Below, piece by piece: positions 29,078-37,650 of a DNA stretch of 64,000 nt. The position numbers and the translations under genes were made by a program. Within the stretch, counting starts at the first letter, position 1, and each line of letters begins with the position of its first letter. The DNA lies in the NCBI GenBank assembly GCA_024234895.1, contig JACKNJ010000007.1, positions 62,001 to 126,000 of the forward strand. The letters run 5' to 3'. The stretch comes from Gammaproteobacteria bacterium. GTDB taxonomy: Bacteria; Pseudomonadota; Gammaproteobacteria; JACKNK01. The notes beneath the pieces were generated by a model, which worked only from the letters and a program-made list of their open reading frames with translations, was not told the DNA's origin and searched no databases.

Positions 29078-29084
29078 CGTCCGG

Positions 29085-29687
29085 TCAGCGATTCGCGTCG
29101 AGCGCCAGACCGTCCGGCGTCTCCTCGACCTGCCCGACCAGACGCGAGTACGGCAACCAGCCGCCGGAGCCCAGCATCATGGCCTGCTCCGCATGACTGG
29201 CGAGATAGGCATCGAGGCGCGGATCACGCAGACGGCCTTCGTCAGCTGCGGCGACCACCCGGGTGATGCCGGAGTTCTCGCGCGACGCCCAGAGCGGTGT
29301 GCCGCTGGTCGGCAGGCGTTCCGCCACCAGCATCGGCGCATCGCCCTGACTCTGGAACTGCTGCACGCCGATGATCGCGACCGTGGCCACCGAGGCCGCC
29401 ACCGCGAGCCCCGCGACCGGACGCCACCACGACGCCCCGTTCGGTTTCACGGTCTCGGCCACAAAGCCCGAGTCGTCGTCCAACGCGGCCATGACACGTC
29501 CGGCCAGATCGACCTCCATGTAAGGCGATGCCTCGTTCCGCAGCACCTCGCGGGCACGATGCTGGCGCTGCCACCAGGCTCGCAGTGCGGGGTCGGCGTC
29601 CAGGCGTCGCAGCAGCAGGTCCTGCTCGCCGGCGGGCAACTCACCGTCCATCAGGGCGGACAACTGTTCGCGGATTGGGTCACTCAT
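29085..29687 (-). CDS. rseA: Anti-sigma-E factor RseA/MucA
   Basis: This single-pass inner-membrane anti-sigma factor holds RpoE inactive. The N-terminal cytoplasmic sigma-binding domain (REQLSALMDGELPAGEQDLLLRRL) is intact. One transmembrane helix follows (VAGLAVAASVATVAIIGVQQF, about 92-112), then a periplasmic region that RseB binds (SHAEQAMMLGSGGWLPYSRLV). It has 200 residues. It starts 48 bp after rpoE in the same operon. Confidence 0.94.
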   Translation of the reverse strand: MSDPIREQLSALMDGELPAGEQDLLLRRLDADPALRAWWQRQHRAREVLRNEASPYMEVDLAGRVMAALDDDSGFVAETVKPNGASWWRPVAGLAVAASVATVAIIGVQQFQSQGDAPMLVAERLPTSGTPLWASRENSGITRVVAAADEGRLRDPRLDAYLASHAEQAMMLGSGGWLPYSRLVGQVEETPDGLALDANR

Positions 29688-29735
29688 GGCGCGGTCCCAT
29701 TGATGCGTTCGGTATCAAACATAGGCTCTGGACGG

Positions 29736-30311
29736 TCAATCCAGAAGCGGTCGCAATTTTTCGTCGATGGCCTCGCGGGCCCGGAAGATGCGCGAGCGCA
29801 CCGTTCCGATCGGGCAGTCCATGGCCTCGGCGATCTCCTCGTAACTCATGCCCTCGAGCTCGCGCAGGCTGATGGCGGTGCGCAAGTCCTCGGGCAAGGC
29901 ATCGATCGCGTTGCGGACGGTCGTCTCGATCTCGTCGGTCAGACTCGCCCGTTCCGGCGTCGCGTAATCCTTGAGAGACGATTCACCATCGTAAAGTTCC
30001 GCATCCTCGGCCTGAATATCGTCGCCCGGCGGACGCCGCATCTGCGCGACACGGAAGTTCTTCGCGGTGTTGATCGCGATGCGATACATCCAGGTGTAGA
30101 ACGCACTCTCGCCACGGAAGCGCGGCAGTGCCCGGTAAGCCTTGATGAAGGCTTCCTGGGCAACGTCCAGGGCTTCGGTCGGATCGTTGACGTATCGCGT
30201 GATCAGGTTGACGATGCGGCCCTGATATTTGCGTACCAGGATGTCGAACGCTGTCTTGTCGCCCTTCTGAACACGTTCGACCAGCAGTTGGTCGACGTCG
30301 GTTTCCGCCAT
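29736..30311 (-). CDS. rpoE: RNA polymerase sigma factor RpoE/AlgU
   Basis: This group 4 (ECF) sigma factor controls the envelope stress regulon. Region 2 (AFDILVRKYQGRIVNLITRYV, DPTEALDVAQEAFIKAYRAL, AFYTWMYRIAINTAKN) and region 4 (LPEDLRTAISLRELEGMSYEEIAEAM, GTVRSRIFRAREAI) are complete. It has 191 residues. It heads rpoE-rseA-rseB-rseC-mucD and is divergent from nadB, as in Pseudomonas and E. coli. A candidate sigma-E promoter lies upstream, indicating autoregulation. Confidence 0.97.
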   Translation of the reverse strand: MAETDVDQLLVERVQKGDKTAFDILVRKYQGRIVNLITRYVNDPTEALDVAQEAFIKAYRALPRFRGESAFYTWMYRIAINTAKNFRVAQMRRPPGDDIQAEDAELYDGESSLKDYATPERASLTDEIETTVRNAIDALPEDLRTAISLRELEGMSYEEIAEAMDCPIGTVRSRIFRAREAIDEKLRPLLD

Positions 30312-30345
30312 GCGGGACTGAACTCCAGGATGTTGTCGCCGCGCT

Positions 30346-30374
30346 CATGGACCCGGGCGGCGACGGAAAGTTCC
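30346..30374 (-). promoter_or_regulatory. Candidate sigma-E promoter of rpoE
   Basis: On the minus strand GGAACTT (30368-30374) is an exact ECF -35 element. After a 16 bp spacer, TCCATG (30346-30351) is an imperfect -10 (expected TCTGA-like). It lies 35 bp upstream of the rpoE start. Confidence 0.7.
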
Positions 30375-30450
30375 GGTTCGATGGGCTCGAAGAATCGACC
30401 CGACCGGGATTCGCGCAACCTTACTGAATACCCTCGAAGCACGCCACCGA

Positions 30451-32082
30451 ATGAGTCTCGAATTCGACGTTCTGATCATGGGCAGCGGCGCTGCCGGGCT
30501 CAGCCTCGCGTTACATCTCGCACCCAGCGCGCGGGTCGCCGTGCTGGCCAAGGGCGAACTGAGCGAAGGCTCAACGTTCTACGCGCAGGGCGGCATCTCC
30601 GCCGTGCTGGACGCGGACGACTCGTTCGAGGCACACATCGCCGACACCATCGATGCCGGCGCGGGGCTCTGCGATCCGGACACGGTGCGTTACACGGTCG
30701 AGAATGGCCCCAAGGTCATCGCCTGGCTGATCGAACGCGGCGTGCCGTTCACCCGCGAGAAACTCGACGACGGCAGCGAGGCCTACCACCTCACCCGCGA
30801 AGGTGGCCACAGCGCGCGCCGCGTGGTCCACGCCGCCGATGCGACCGGCCGCGCGATCGAAACGACGCTGCTCGATCGCGCCCGCGCGGAAGCGAACATC
30901 ACCCTGCTCGAACGTCACATCGCGATCGATCTGATCACCGGTCAGAAGCTCGGTCTGCGCGGCAACCGCTGCCATGGCGCCTATGTGCTGGACCGTGACG
31001 CCGGCCGCGTGCTGAGCATCAAGGCGCGTTTCGTCGTGCTCGCCACCGGCGGCGCCGGCAAGGCCTATCTCTACACCTCGAATCCGGATGCCTCCACCGG
31101 CGACGGCATCGCCATGGCCTGGCGTGCCGGCTGCCGCGTCGCCAACATGGAATTCGTGCAGTTCCATCCGACCTGCCTGTACCACCCGGAGGCCAAGTCC
31201 TTCCTGCTCACCGAGGCACTGCGCGGCGAAGGCGCGCGCCTGCTGCGGCCCGACGGTACCCGCTTCATGGATGATTTCGATGCACGTGGCGAACTCGCCC
31301 CGCGTGACATCGTCGCGCGCGCGATCGACCACGAGATGAAGCGTCTCGGCGCGGAATCGATGTTCCTGGACATCAGCCACCGACCGGCGGACTTCATCCA
31401 GTCCCATTTCCCGACCGTCTACGCACGCTGTCTCGAATACGGCTATGACCTGACCCGGGAGCCCGTCCCGGTGGTTCCGGCCGCGCATTACACCTGCGGC
31501 GGGGTCGTGACCGATCACCACGGTCGCACCGACTTGGAAGGCCTGTATGCAATCGGCGAAACCGCCTTCACCGGCCTCCACGGCGCCAACCGCATGGCCA
31601 GCAACTCGCTGCTTGAATGCCTGGTCTTCTCGGTGGCCGCGTGCGAAGACATCATCAGACGCCTGCCGGGCTCGAAACCGCCGCCGGAGCTTCCTGACTG
31701 GGACGAAAGCCGCGTCGTCGATTCCGATGAGATGGTCGTGATCAGCCACAACTGGGACGAACTGCGCCGCTTCATGTGGGACTACGTCGGCATCGTCCGC
31801 AGCACCAAGCGCATGGAACGCGCCAAGCACCGCGTCGACCTGCTCGCGCAGGAGATCGATGACTATTACGGCCACTTCAAGGTCAGCAACGACCTGATCG
31901 AGCTGCGCAACCTGACCCAGGTCGCGGACATGATCATCCGCTGCGCGCGGCGGCGTAAGGAATCACGAGGGCTGCACTACACGCTGGATTACCCGCGCCC
32001 GGATGACGGTCGTGAACCGCTGAACACGGTGCTTGTGCCGAAGAACTTTGCCGCCCTGCACGGGCATCCGCACTGGCGCTGA
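30451..32082 (+). CDS. nadB: L-aspartate oxidase
   Basis: This flavoenzyme oxidises L-aspartate to iminoaspartate, the first step of de novo NAD synthesis. The FAD-binding GSGAAGLSLAL is at the N-terminus. The substrate/flavin contacts STFYAQGGISA, TREGGHSARRV, TGGAGKAYLYTSNP and AHYTCGGV are present, and the C-terminal helical domain ends with HYTLDYP. It has 543 residues. It is divergent from rpoE, the conserved gene pair of gammaproteobacteria. Confidence 0.97.
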   Translation: MSLEFDVLIMGSGAAGLSLALHLAPSARVAVLAKGELSEGSTFYAQGGISAVLDADDSFEAHIADTIDAGAGLCDPDTVRYTVENGPKVIAWLIERGVPFTREKLDDGSEAYHLTREGGHSARRVVHAADATGRAIETTLLDRARAEANITLLERHIAIDLITGQKLGLRGNRCHGAYVLDRDAGRVLSIKARFVVLATGGAGKAYLYTSNPDASTGDGIAMAWRAGCRVANMEFVQFHPTCLYHPEAKSFLLTEALRGEGARLLRPDGTRFMDDFDARGELAPRDIVARAIDHEMKRLGAESMFLDISHRPADFIQSHFPTVYARCLEYGYDLTREPVPVVPAAHYTCGGVVTDHHGRTDLEGLYAIGETAFTGLHGANRMASNSLLECLVFSVAACEDIIRRLPGSKPPPELPDWDESRVVDSDEMVVISHNWDELRRFMWDYVGIVRSTKRMERAKHRVDLLAQEIDDYYGHFKVSNDLIELRNLTQVADMIIRCARRRKESRGLHYTLDYPRPDDGREPLNTVLVPKNFAALHGHPHWR

Positions 32083-32094
32083 GTGAACCCGCCA

Positions 32095-32130
32095 CGCAAA
32101 GGGGCGCCAGACGGCGCCCCTTTGCGTTCA
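32095..32130 (+). terminator. Bidirectional terminator between nadB and csrA
   Basis: CGCAAAGGGGCGCC pairs with GGCGCCCCTTTGCG around a 4 bp loop (32095-32126), 13 bp after the nadB stop. The two flanking genes are convergent, so it can serve both. Confidence 0.8.
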
Positions 32131-32144
32131 GACATCAAGCATCG

Positions 32145-32462
32145 TCAATCGCCGTGCTGACCATCGTTGCCGTGGTCGTCTTCATGCTCACGCCCGGGGC
32201 GACGACGGAGGTAAATACGCGGCTTGCGCACCCGGTTGGCGGCGGCGGCGGCGGCGGCCTCACCGGCGGCAACGGCATCCGGCACCGCATCCGGGTGCAA
32301 CTTCGCGTAAATCTCGTCGCGATGAACGGGCACGTCGCGGGGCGCTGCGATGCGCACATCGACCGTGCCACCCCGAACGGACTGGATGGTGACGACGATT
32401 TCGCCTTCGTCGCCGATAACGATCGACTCGCCGGATTTACGGCTCAAAATCAGATTTGCCAT
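32145..32462 (-). CDS. csrA: CsrA-type RNA-binding regulator with extended C-terminus
   Basis: The first 62 residues are a CsrA/RsmA domain (ILSRKSGESIVIGDEGEIVVT ... VDVRIAAPRDVPVHRDEIYAKL), including the VHRDEIY helix that binds GGA motifs in mRNA leaders. The remaining ~43 residues are unusual: an Ala-rich linker (AAGEAAAAAAAN), a basic patch (RVRKPRIYLRRRPGR) and an acidic/His tail (EHEDDHGNDGQHGD). Normal CsrA stops at about 60-65 residues, so this is a variant, possibly a paralogue of the housekeeping gene. It is divergent from the quorum-sensing synthase 0.5 kb away. Confidence 0.85.
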   Translation of the reverse strand: MANLILSRKSGESIVIGDEGEIVVTIQSVRGGTVDVRIAAPRDVPVHRDEIYAKLHPDAVPDAVAAGEAAAAAAANRVRKPRIYLRRRPGREHEDDHGNDGQHGD

Positions 32463-32986
32463 GGTTCTCAGTTCCTTGGGTCCATTACGTATGGCAGCGA
32501 CCGAGGAAGCCCTGATCGAATCAGCGCATCCCTAAAGGCGGCCCGCCTTCTCAACCAGTCCTCGTCAGCCCGTGCGTCCATCGAGCAGCCCGGCGTGTTC
32601 GTTATTGTGTTGTTGGTTAGGTGATCAATCGGCGCGTATGCAGAAAGCATGACTCGAATCTGACACGACGCTTACTTAAGCGTAACCCATCAAAGCCAGA
32701 AACAAACGTTTTCGTACATTTCCACTTCGCGCGCTTTCACAAACGTTACCCATCTAATTGTTTCTGAACAACTTTTCAAGCGCTTGCGGCAGAAAACCGC
32801 ATACTGGTAGGGGACCATCAGAGTCAGAACGGTGACCCAAAGTTCCTGAACCCATCGTTCACAGCTAATGGCACCGACAGGATTCGGGCCATGGAGTCCG
32901 GGCAATCGACGCCTCTGGCGACGTGCAAGGTTTCCGGCTCGACCCTATACGGGCCGATCGAAATCACGTCATTAAGGAGCGTTCCC
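32463..32986. other. 524 bp leader region between csrA and cqsA
   Basis: There is no credible gene here, and the base composition is more AT-rich than its surroundings. CGTAACCCATC (32681-32691) and CGTTACCCATC (32744-32754) are direct repeats. Each is followed by one half of an inverted pair, CAGAAACAA (32697-32705) and TTGTTTCTG (32759-32767). Several GGA triplets lie close to the cqsA start. The repeats look like operator half-sites for one of the two divergent genes. Confidence 0.45.
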
Positions 32987-34264
32987 ATGTCGAACCGAAC
33001 CACAAAAGCCTCCACCGTCGCGAGCAAGTCGATCCGCGCGGCCAGTCATCAAACCCCGCGCATCCCGGGCTTCCTGCAACGCCGGATAGACCACTACTAC
33101 AACCACCGCATGACCGTGGACTGGGGCGGCCGCCACATCATGGCGGGCATGATTCCCAAGCAGAACGACATCGTGCTGATGTCCAACGACTATCTGGCCC
33201 TTGCCCAGCATCCGGCAATCCTGAAGGCCCAGGTGGATTCGATCCAGGAAAGCGGCAACGGCATGCTGATGTCGGCCATCTTCCTCAACGGCCCGAACGA
33301 GCATGAACGCTTCGAACGCGCCATGGCGGAGTTCATGCAGTGCGACACCACGGTGGTCAGCCAGTCCGGCTGGACCGCCAACACCGGCCTGATGGAATCG
33401 ATTGCCGACGCCGACACACCGGTCTACGTCGATTTCTTTGCCCACGTCTCGCTATGGGAAGGTGTGCACGCGGCGCGTGCGACCGCCCATCCGTTCCGCC
33501 ACAACGAGCCCGGCCACCTCGCGCGCCTGATCGAGAAAAACGGCCCCGGGGTGATCGTGGTGGACTCGGTCTACAGCACCAACGGCAGCGTCGCACCGCT
33601 GACCGAAATCGCCGAACTGGCGGAACAGAACGGCTGCGTGTTCGTGGTCGACGAGTCGCATTCGCTGGGCACCCACGGCCCGCATGGCGAGGGCCTGGTG
33701 GTGGAACTGGGCCTGACCGACAAGGTGCATTTCCGCACCGCCAGCCTGGCCAAGGCGTTCGCGGCCCGGGGCGGCATCATCGCCGCGCATCGCGAGTTCG
33801 CGAGCTATTTCCGCTCCACGTCGTCGCCGGCGATCTTCAGTTCCACGCTGCTGCCGCATGAACTGGCCGGCATGAGCAAGACCTTGGAGGTGATCCGTGC
33901 CGCCGATGACCGCCGCACCCGCCTGCACGAGATCGCCGCCCACATGCGCACCGAGATCGACGCCCTCGGTTACAACCTGCGCGAGACCGAGTCGCAGATC
34001 ATCGCCCTGGAAGCGGGCAGCGAACTGGACGTCATGCACCTGCGCGACGTGCTGGAAGACAACGGCCTGTTCGGCGCGATCTTCTGCCCGCCGGCAACAC
34101 CCCGGAACCGCGCCCTGGTCCGGCTATCGCTGCACAGCGCGATGACCGACGATCAGGTTGAACGGACGCTGCGCATCCTGGCCGACACCCGCGCGGCCAG
34201 CGGCATGTGGGAGTGGGCGTCCACCCGCAAGAAGCGTGGGAGCGCGGTCGCCAAAGCGGCCTGA
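32987..34264 (+). CDS. cqsA: Alpha-hydroxyketone autoinducer synthase (CqsA/LqsA)
   Basis: This is a PLP-dependent acyl-CoA condensing enzyme of the alpha-oxoamine synthase family that makes the precursor of CAI-1/LAI-1-type alpha-hydroxyketone signals. Features include LMSNDYLALAQHP, the signature SGWTANTGLM, the PLP ring contact VDESHSLGTHGPHGEG (D222) and the Schiff-base lysine in TASLAKAF (K256). It is 425 residues from the ATG at 32987, which has AAGGAG seven bases upstream. It differs from BioF/Kbl by the AIFLNGPNEHERFE region, typical of CqsA. The facing genes encode the matching receiver and sensor proteins, which settles the assignment. Confidence 0.93.
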   Translation: MSNRTTKASTVASKSIRAASHQTPRIPGFLQRRIDHYYNHRMTVDWGGRHIMAGMIPKQNDIVLMSNDYLALAQHPAILKAQVDSIQESGNGMLMSAIFLNGPNEHERFERAMAEFMQCDTTVVSQSGWTANTGLMESIADADTPVYVDFFAHVSLWEGVHAARATAHPFRHNEPGHLARLIEKNGPGVIVVDSVYSTNGSVAPLTEIAELAEQNGCVFVVDESHSLGTHGPHGEGLVVELGLTDKVHFRTASLAKAFAARGGIIAAHREFASYFRSTSSPAIFSSTLLPHELAGMSKTLEVIRAADDRRTRLHEIAAHMRTEIDALGYNLRETESQIIALEAGSELDVMHLRDVLEDNGLFGAIFCPPATPRNRALVRLSLHSAMTDDQVERTLRILADTRAASGMWEWASTRKKRGSAVAKAA

Positions 34265-34344
34265 CCGTCGGACCCGGCACCGCACCAGAGGCATGGGGTC
34301 GGCAAGGATGCGATGCCCATAGCCGGGTCGCGCCAGGCAGTAAC

Positions 34345-34369
34345 CACGGCCCGTCGACGGCGGGCCGTG
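34345..34369. terminator. Hairpin between convergent cqsA and lqsR
   Basis: CACGGCCCG (34345-34353) pairs with CGGGCCGTG (34361-34369) over a 7 bp loop. It lies 9 bp from the lqsR stop and 81 bp from the cqsA stop, with no long T run, so it is a weak bidirectional terminator. Confidence 0.55.
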
Positions 34370-34377
34370 ACCTTCGC

Positions 34378-35403
34378 TCAACGACCGTTCGCGTCGTGAT
34401 CGAGATAATCCACCAATGACGGGACGGTCCCCGCCGCGGTGTTGTAAGGGGTCGTGTCGTCCAGCACCGCATACAGATAATTGTTGGTCTCGCCGCGCAG
34501 ACGCCGCGCGGGATGCAGTGCGGCTTCCCAGTCGACCAGTCCCTGTCGATAAAAACCGTCGCCGGCGTGGAAGAACGGCAGCCGGTCCCCGTCCCGCAAG
34601 GCATCCAGCAGTTCCATGGGCGCGCCCTCGTCGCTCGCGACCCGGCGCTGGATATCCAGCTCCTCCTCGGTCATGACCAGCATCAGCCGGGCCCGCGCAT
34701 GGCGATCGAGCATCAGGAATCCCGACGGATTGGCGACGAGATAGTGTTCGCAAATCTGATGCTGACGGCGATAACCGCGGAAGAATTCGATGAAGCCGGC
34801 GTCCTGCAGAAGACTCGGCGTTTCCGCCGACAGCGCCCGTATCAGGATCGATGACGCATCCCGGAAATACTGGTACTCGAGTTCTCGGATGTAGCTGTTG
34901 ATCAATTCCAGCGTGTTCGGCAGGTTCTTGTAGACGAAACGATCGATCAGACCGTCGTTGAACGCCGTCACGGCCGTGGTGGCGTCGGCCTGACCGGTCA
35001 GCAGGATGCGCTTGATGGGGGTGTCGACCAGACGCCGACATACGTCCAGACCGTTCATCTCCTCCATCTGGTAATCGACGATGACCACCGAGGGCTCCGC
35101 GAAGCGCTTCTGGCGGTACATCTGTAGATAGATCGCGCTCAGATCCAGCCCGATCACGTGCTCCAGGGTCGGGTGGCCATAGTGCTGCTTGTGTTCCAGC
35201 ACGAAGTTGCGTCGTTCCAGACGCGGGTCGACGCGCTCCTCCAGCAACACCTCGAGTGCCTTGTGTGGCGAGGTGAAGGTGCGGACCGGCTGGTCCTCAT
35301 CGAGCTGGAAGCTGAAGTTGTAGAGAAAGTCCGCGGAGTCGTCGATCAGGAACACCGTCGTCGGGTACCGAAACGGAAGACAATCGAGCTGCTCCTTCGA
35401 CAT
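34378..35403 (-). CDS. lqsR: LqsR-like response regulator
   Basis: This 341-residue regulator has an N-terminal receiver domain with acidic pocket FLIDDS (D21, D22), phospho-acceptor D110 (VVIVDYQMEEMNG), LLTGQAD and the conserved lysine in DRFVYKNL. The acceptor is far downstream of the usual ~D54 because about 55 residues are inserted after the second strand; from memory, Legionella LqsR has its acceptor at a similar late position (D108). No DNA-binding helix-turn-helix is visible in the C-terminal half. It sits 38 bp after lqsS on the same strand and faces cqsA, so it should take the phosphate signal from that sensor. Confidence 0.85.
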   Translation of the reverse strand: MSKEQLDCLPFRYPTTVFLIDDSADFLYNFSFQLDEDQPVRTFTSPHKALEVLLEERVDPRLERRNFVLEHKQHYGHPTLEHVIGLDLSAIYLQMYRQKRFAEPSVVIVDYQMEEMNGLDVCRRLVDTPIKRILLTGQADATTAVTAFNDGLIDRFVYKNLPNTLELINSYIRELEYQYFRDASSILIRALSAETPSLLQDAGFIEFFRGYRRQHQICEHYLVANPSGFLMLDRHARARLMLVMTEEELDIQRRVASDEGAPMELLDALRDGDRLPFFHAGDGFYRQGLVDWEAALHPARRLRGETNNYLYAVLDDTTPYNTAAGTVPSLVDYLDHDANGR

Positions 35404-35441
35404 CTACAAACTCTCCGGAAAAGGGCTTACTGGCCGGTTGA

Positions 35442-36788
35442 TCAGGTTGCTTCCGGCTCGATGGACGATTGCTCCAGCGGCGGCAGCGTGACCGTGAATT
35501 CCGTGAATGAGCCGAGTTCGGAACGCACTGAAACATCACCGCCGACACTGTCTATCACGCGTTTGCAGAAGGCAAGGCCAAGCCCGGTTCCCGTCGCGCC
35601 GAAACTGGCGAAGCGGCGAAACAGGAAGGGGATATGCTCGGGTGCGATGCCGGCGCCGGTATCCCGGAAGATCAACGAATTCGCGGTCGCACCGGGACGA
35701 ATGACGATATCGACCTGGCCGCTGCCCTTGCGATCGATCGCGGCGAACGAATTCTTCAGCAGGTTGAAGATCACATGGATCATCAACGGCTGAACCCCTT
35801 TGAACCGGAAATCACTGAGCCCGATGATCCGCACCTTGTCGCGCTGGGTCGACGGGTTGTAGGGATACCGCGCAAGCGCCTGTTCCACGCATTCGCGCAT
35901 CGACAACGCCCGTGACCGCTGGATGTCCTGCCTGGGCTCGCTGGCGTTGGCCAGCAGCATGTCGATCATGGTGTTCGAGTATTCCACCTCGCTGATCAGA
36001 CGCCGGACCACCTCTTCCATGTCATCCAGGAACCGCGCGCGAATCGATTGCACGGGCAAGCCCGCTGCCAACGCCTGCCGGTACGCATCAATCAATCTGG
36101 GCAGATAACGATTCAAGCCCTCGCCGGCGCTGCGGATGCTGAGCAAGGGCGTGCGCAGCTCGTGCGCGACGTTGGCGCTGACGGTGAGCATCGCCTTGCG
36201 CTTTTCCTCCGAGACGATTTCCTCGGAGAAATTGAACACCACGCCGGCAACCACCGCGAACAGATAGATCGCCCCATACTGGGGCAGTTGCGCGGGGAGT
36301 TGGGGGTCCGGAGCGACCCAGCCGTAGAGAAGGATCGCCAACCCCGCCCCGACCGACGACAGCACGATCAGGTTGGCCCAGTCGACCACCAGGATGAGCA
36401 TGAACAGCGCCACCAGCGCCGACATCGCCCATACCTGATTCATGCCGTTCATCAGGGTCATGAACGTGAAAAAGAACGGCAGCACGTAAAGCAGCACGAT
36501 GTACCAGATCGCCGGCATCCAGCGACGCAATCCGGGTGGCCAACGGCGTGCGAACACGAAGGCCAACGCCATCGCCGTGCCGATCCCACGCAACAGCAGA
36601 CTTTCGTAAGGCTGCGGGATCACATATCCCCAGAACCAGTAGAACGCCGGGAATCCGATCAGACCGACCCAGCCGACCGTGACCAGGCGATTCGCACCAT
36701 CCTCGACCATGCGCACGATCGGATAGCTGAGCCGCGCGAATGCGCGTTGTCCGTATTCGTTCAGACGCTTGCGGAAGTTCTCGGTCAT
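35442..36788 (-). CDS. lqsS: LqsS/CqsS-like sensor histidine kinase
   Basis: This is a 448-residue membrane kinase predicted to sense an alpha-hydroxyketone signal. About six hydrophobic helices between residues 35 and 190 form the input domain (WVGLIGFPAFYWFWGYV through YLFAVVAGVVFNF). The dimerisation/phosphotransfer helix has H209 (NVAHELRTPLLSIRSAG). The ATPase domain has the N-box NLLKNSFAAI, G1 DTGAGIAPEHIP and G2 GTGLGLAFCK. There is no fused receiver, unlike Vibrio CqsS, but like Legionella LqsS. The start at 36788 (MTENFRKRLNEYG) matches the family's cytoplasmic N-terminus; an upstream ATG at 36824 is possible. Confidence 0.88.
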   Translation of the reverse strand: MTENFRKRLNEYGQRAFARLSYPIVRMVEDGANRLVTVGWVGLIGFPAFYWFWGYVIPQPYESLLLRGIGTAMALAFVFARRWPPGLRRWMPAIWYIVLLYVLPFFFTFMTLMNGMNQVWAMSALVALFMLILVVDWANLIVLSSVGAGLAILLYGWVAPDPQLPAQLPQYGAIYLFAVVAGVVFNFSEEIVSEEKRKAMLTVSANVAHELRTPLLSIRSAGEGLNRYLPRLIDAYRQALAAGLPVQSIRARFLDDMEEVVRRLISEVEYSNTMIDMLLANASEPRQDIQRSRALSMRECVEQALARYPYNPSTQRDKVRIIGLSDFRFKGVQPLMIHVIFNLLKNSFAAIDRKGSGQVDIVIRPGATANSLIFRDTGAGIAPEHIPFLFRRFASFGATGTGLGLAFCKRVIDSVGGDVSVRSELGSFTEFTVTLPPLEQSSIEPEAT

Positions 36789-36924
36789 GAGCGGCAATGT
36801 AATCGCAAAAATGAGCCCACGCATGGTCCTGCGCGACTTCGTCCAGGACCACGTGCGGGTCATTTGTACCCGCCATTTTAGATGCTAGGGTTGCGCATCC
36901 TTTCCGCCCGCACCCGACTTCCCC

Positions 36925-37650
36925 GTGCCCCGAGCCCTCCGCCTGTTCCTGGACAGCCTGCGTGATCTGGCACCGATCATCCTGGTGATCGGCTTCTTTC
37001 AGCTCGTGGTCTTGCAGCAGCCCATTCCGAATTTCGGCGAGATCCTGCTCGGCACGCTGTTCGTGCTGATCGGCCTGACCCTGTTCATCCAGGGGCTGGA
37101 AATGGGCCTGTTCCCGATCGGCGAAAGCATGGCCCACGCCTTCGCGCGCAAGGGCAGCGTGTTCTGGCTGGTGGCCTTCGCGTTCTGCCTGGGCTTCGGC
37201 ACCACGGTCGCGGAGCCGGCGCTGATCGCGATCGCCGACGAGGCCGCACTGGTCGCGGCGACCGGCGGCATGATCGTCGACAGCGCCGAGGCCAGGGAGG
37301 ATTACGCCTTCTGGCTGCGCATCACCGTCGCGCTGTCGGTCGGCATCGCCATCATGATCGGCGTGATCCGCATCATCAAAGGCTGGCCGGTGCAGTGGCT
37401 GATCATCGGCGGCTACGTCGGCGTGATCGTGATGACCGCGTTCGCGCCCAAGGAGATCATCGGCATCGCCTACGATTCCGGCGGCGTCACCACCTCGACC
37501 ATCACCGTGCCGCTGGTGACCGCGCTCGGCGTCGGCCTGGCCTCGTCGCTGGAGGGCCGCAACCCGATGATCGACGGCTTCGGTCTGATCGCGTTCGCCT
37601 CGCTGACGCCGATGATCTTCGTGCTGGGCTACGGGATGGTGGTCGCGTGA
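36925..37650 (+). CDS. DUF1538 integral membrane protein, first copy
   Basis: This 241-residue protein has about six transmembrane helices and the DUF1538 hallmarks FGTTVAEPALIAIADEA, PKEIIGIAYDSGGVTTSTITVPLV and DGFGLIAFASLTPMI. The conserved acidic TVAEP and YDSGGVTTS motifs lie within membrane regions and suggest an ion or small-solute path. The function of the family is unknown. A GTG start is used. It overlaps the next gene, a paralogue, by 4 bp, and the pair is followed by PII-like and CBS genes, which points to a nucleotide- or metabolite-gated transporter. Confidence 0.85.
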   Translation: MPRALRLFLDSLRDLAPIILVIGFFQLVVLQQPIPNFGEILLGTLFVLIGLTLFIQGLEMGLFPIGESMAHAFARKGSVFWLVAFAFCLGFGTTVAEPALIAIADEAALVAATGGMIVDSAEAREDYAFWLRITVALSVGIAIMIGVIRIIKGWPVQWLIIGGYVGVIVMTAFAPKEIIGIAYDSGGVTTSTITVPLVTALGVGLASSLEGRNPMIDGFGLIAFASLTPMIFVLGYGMVVA

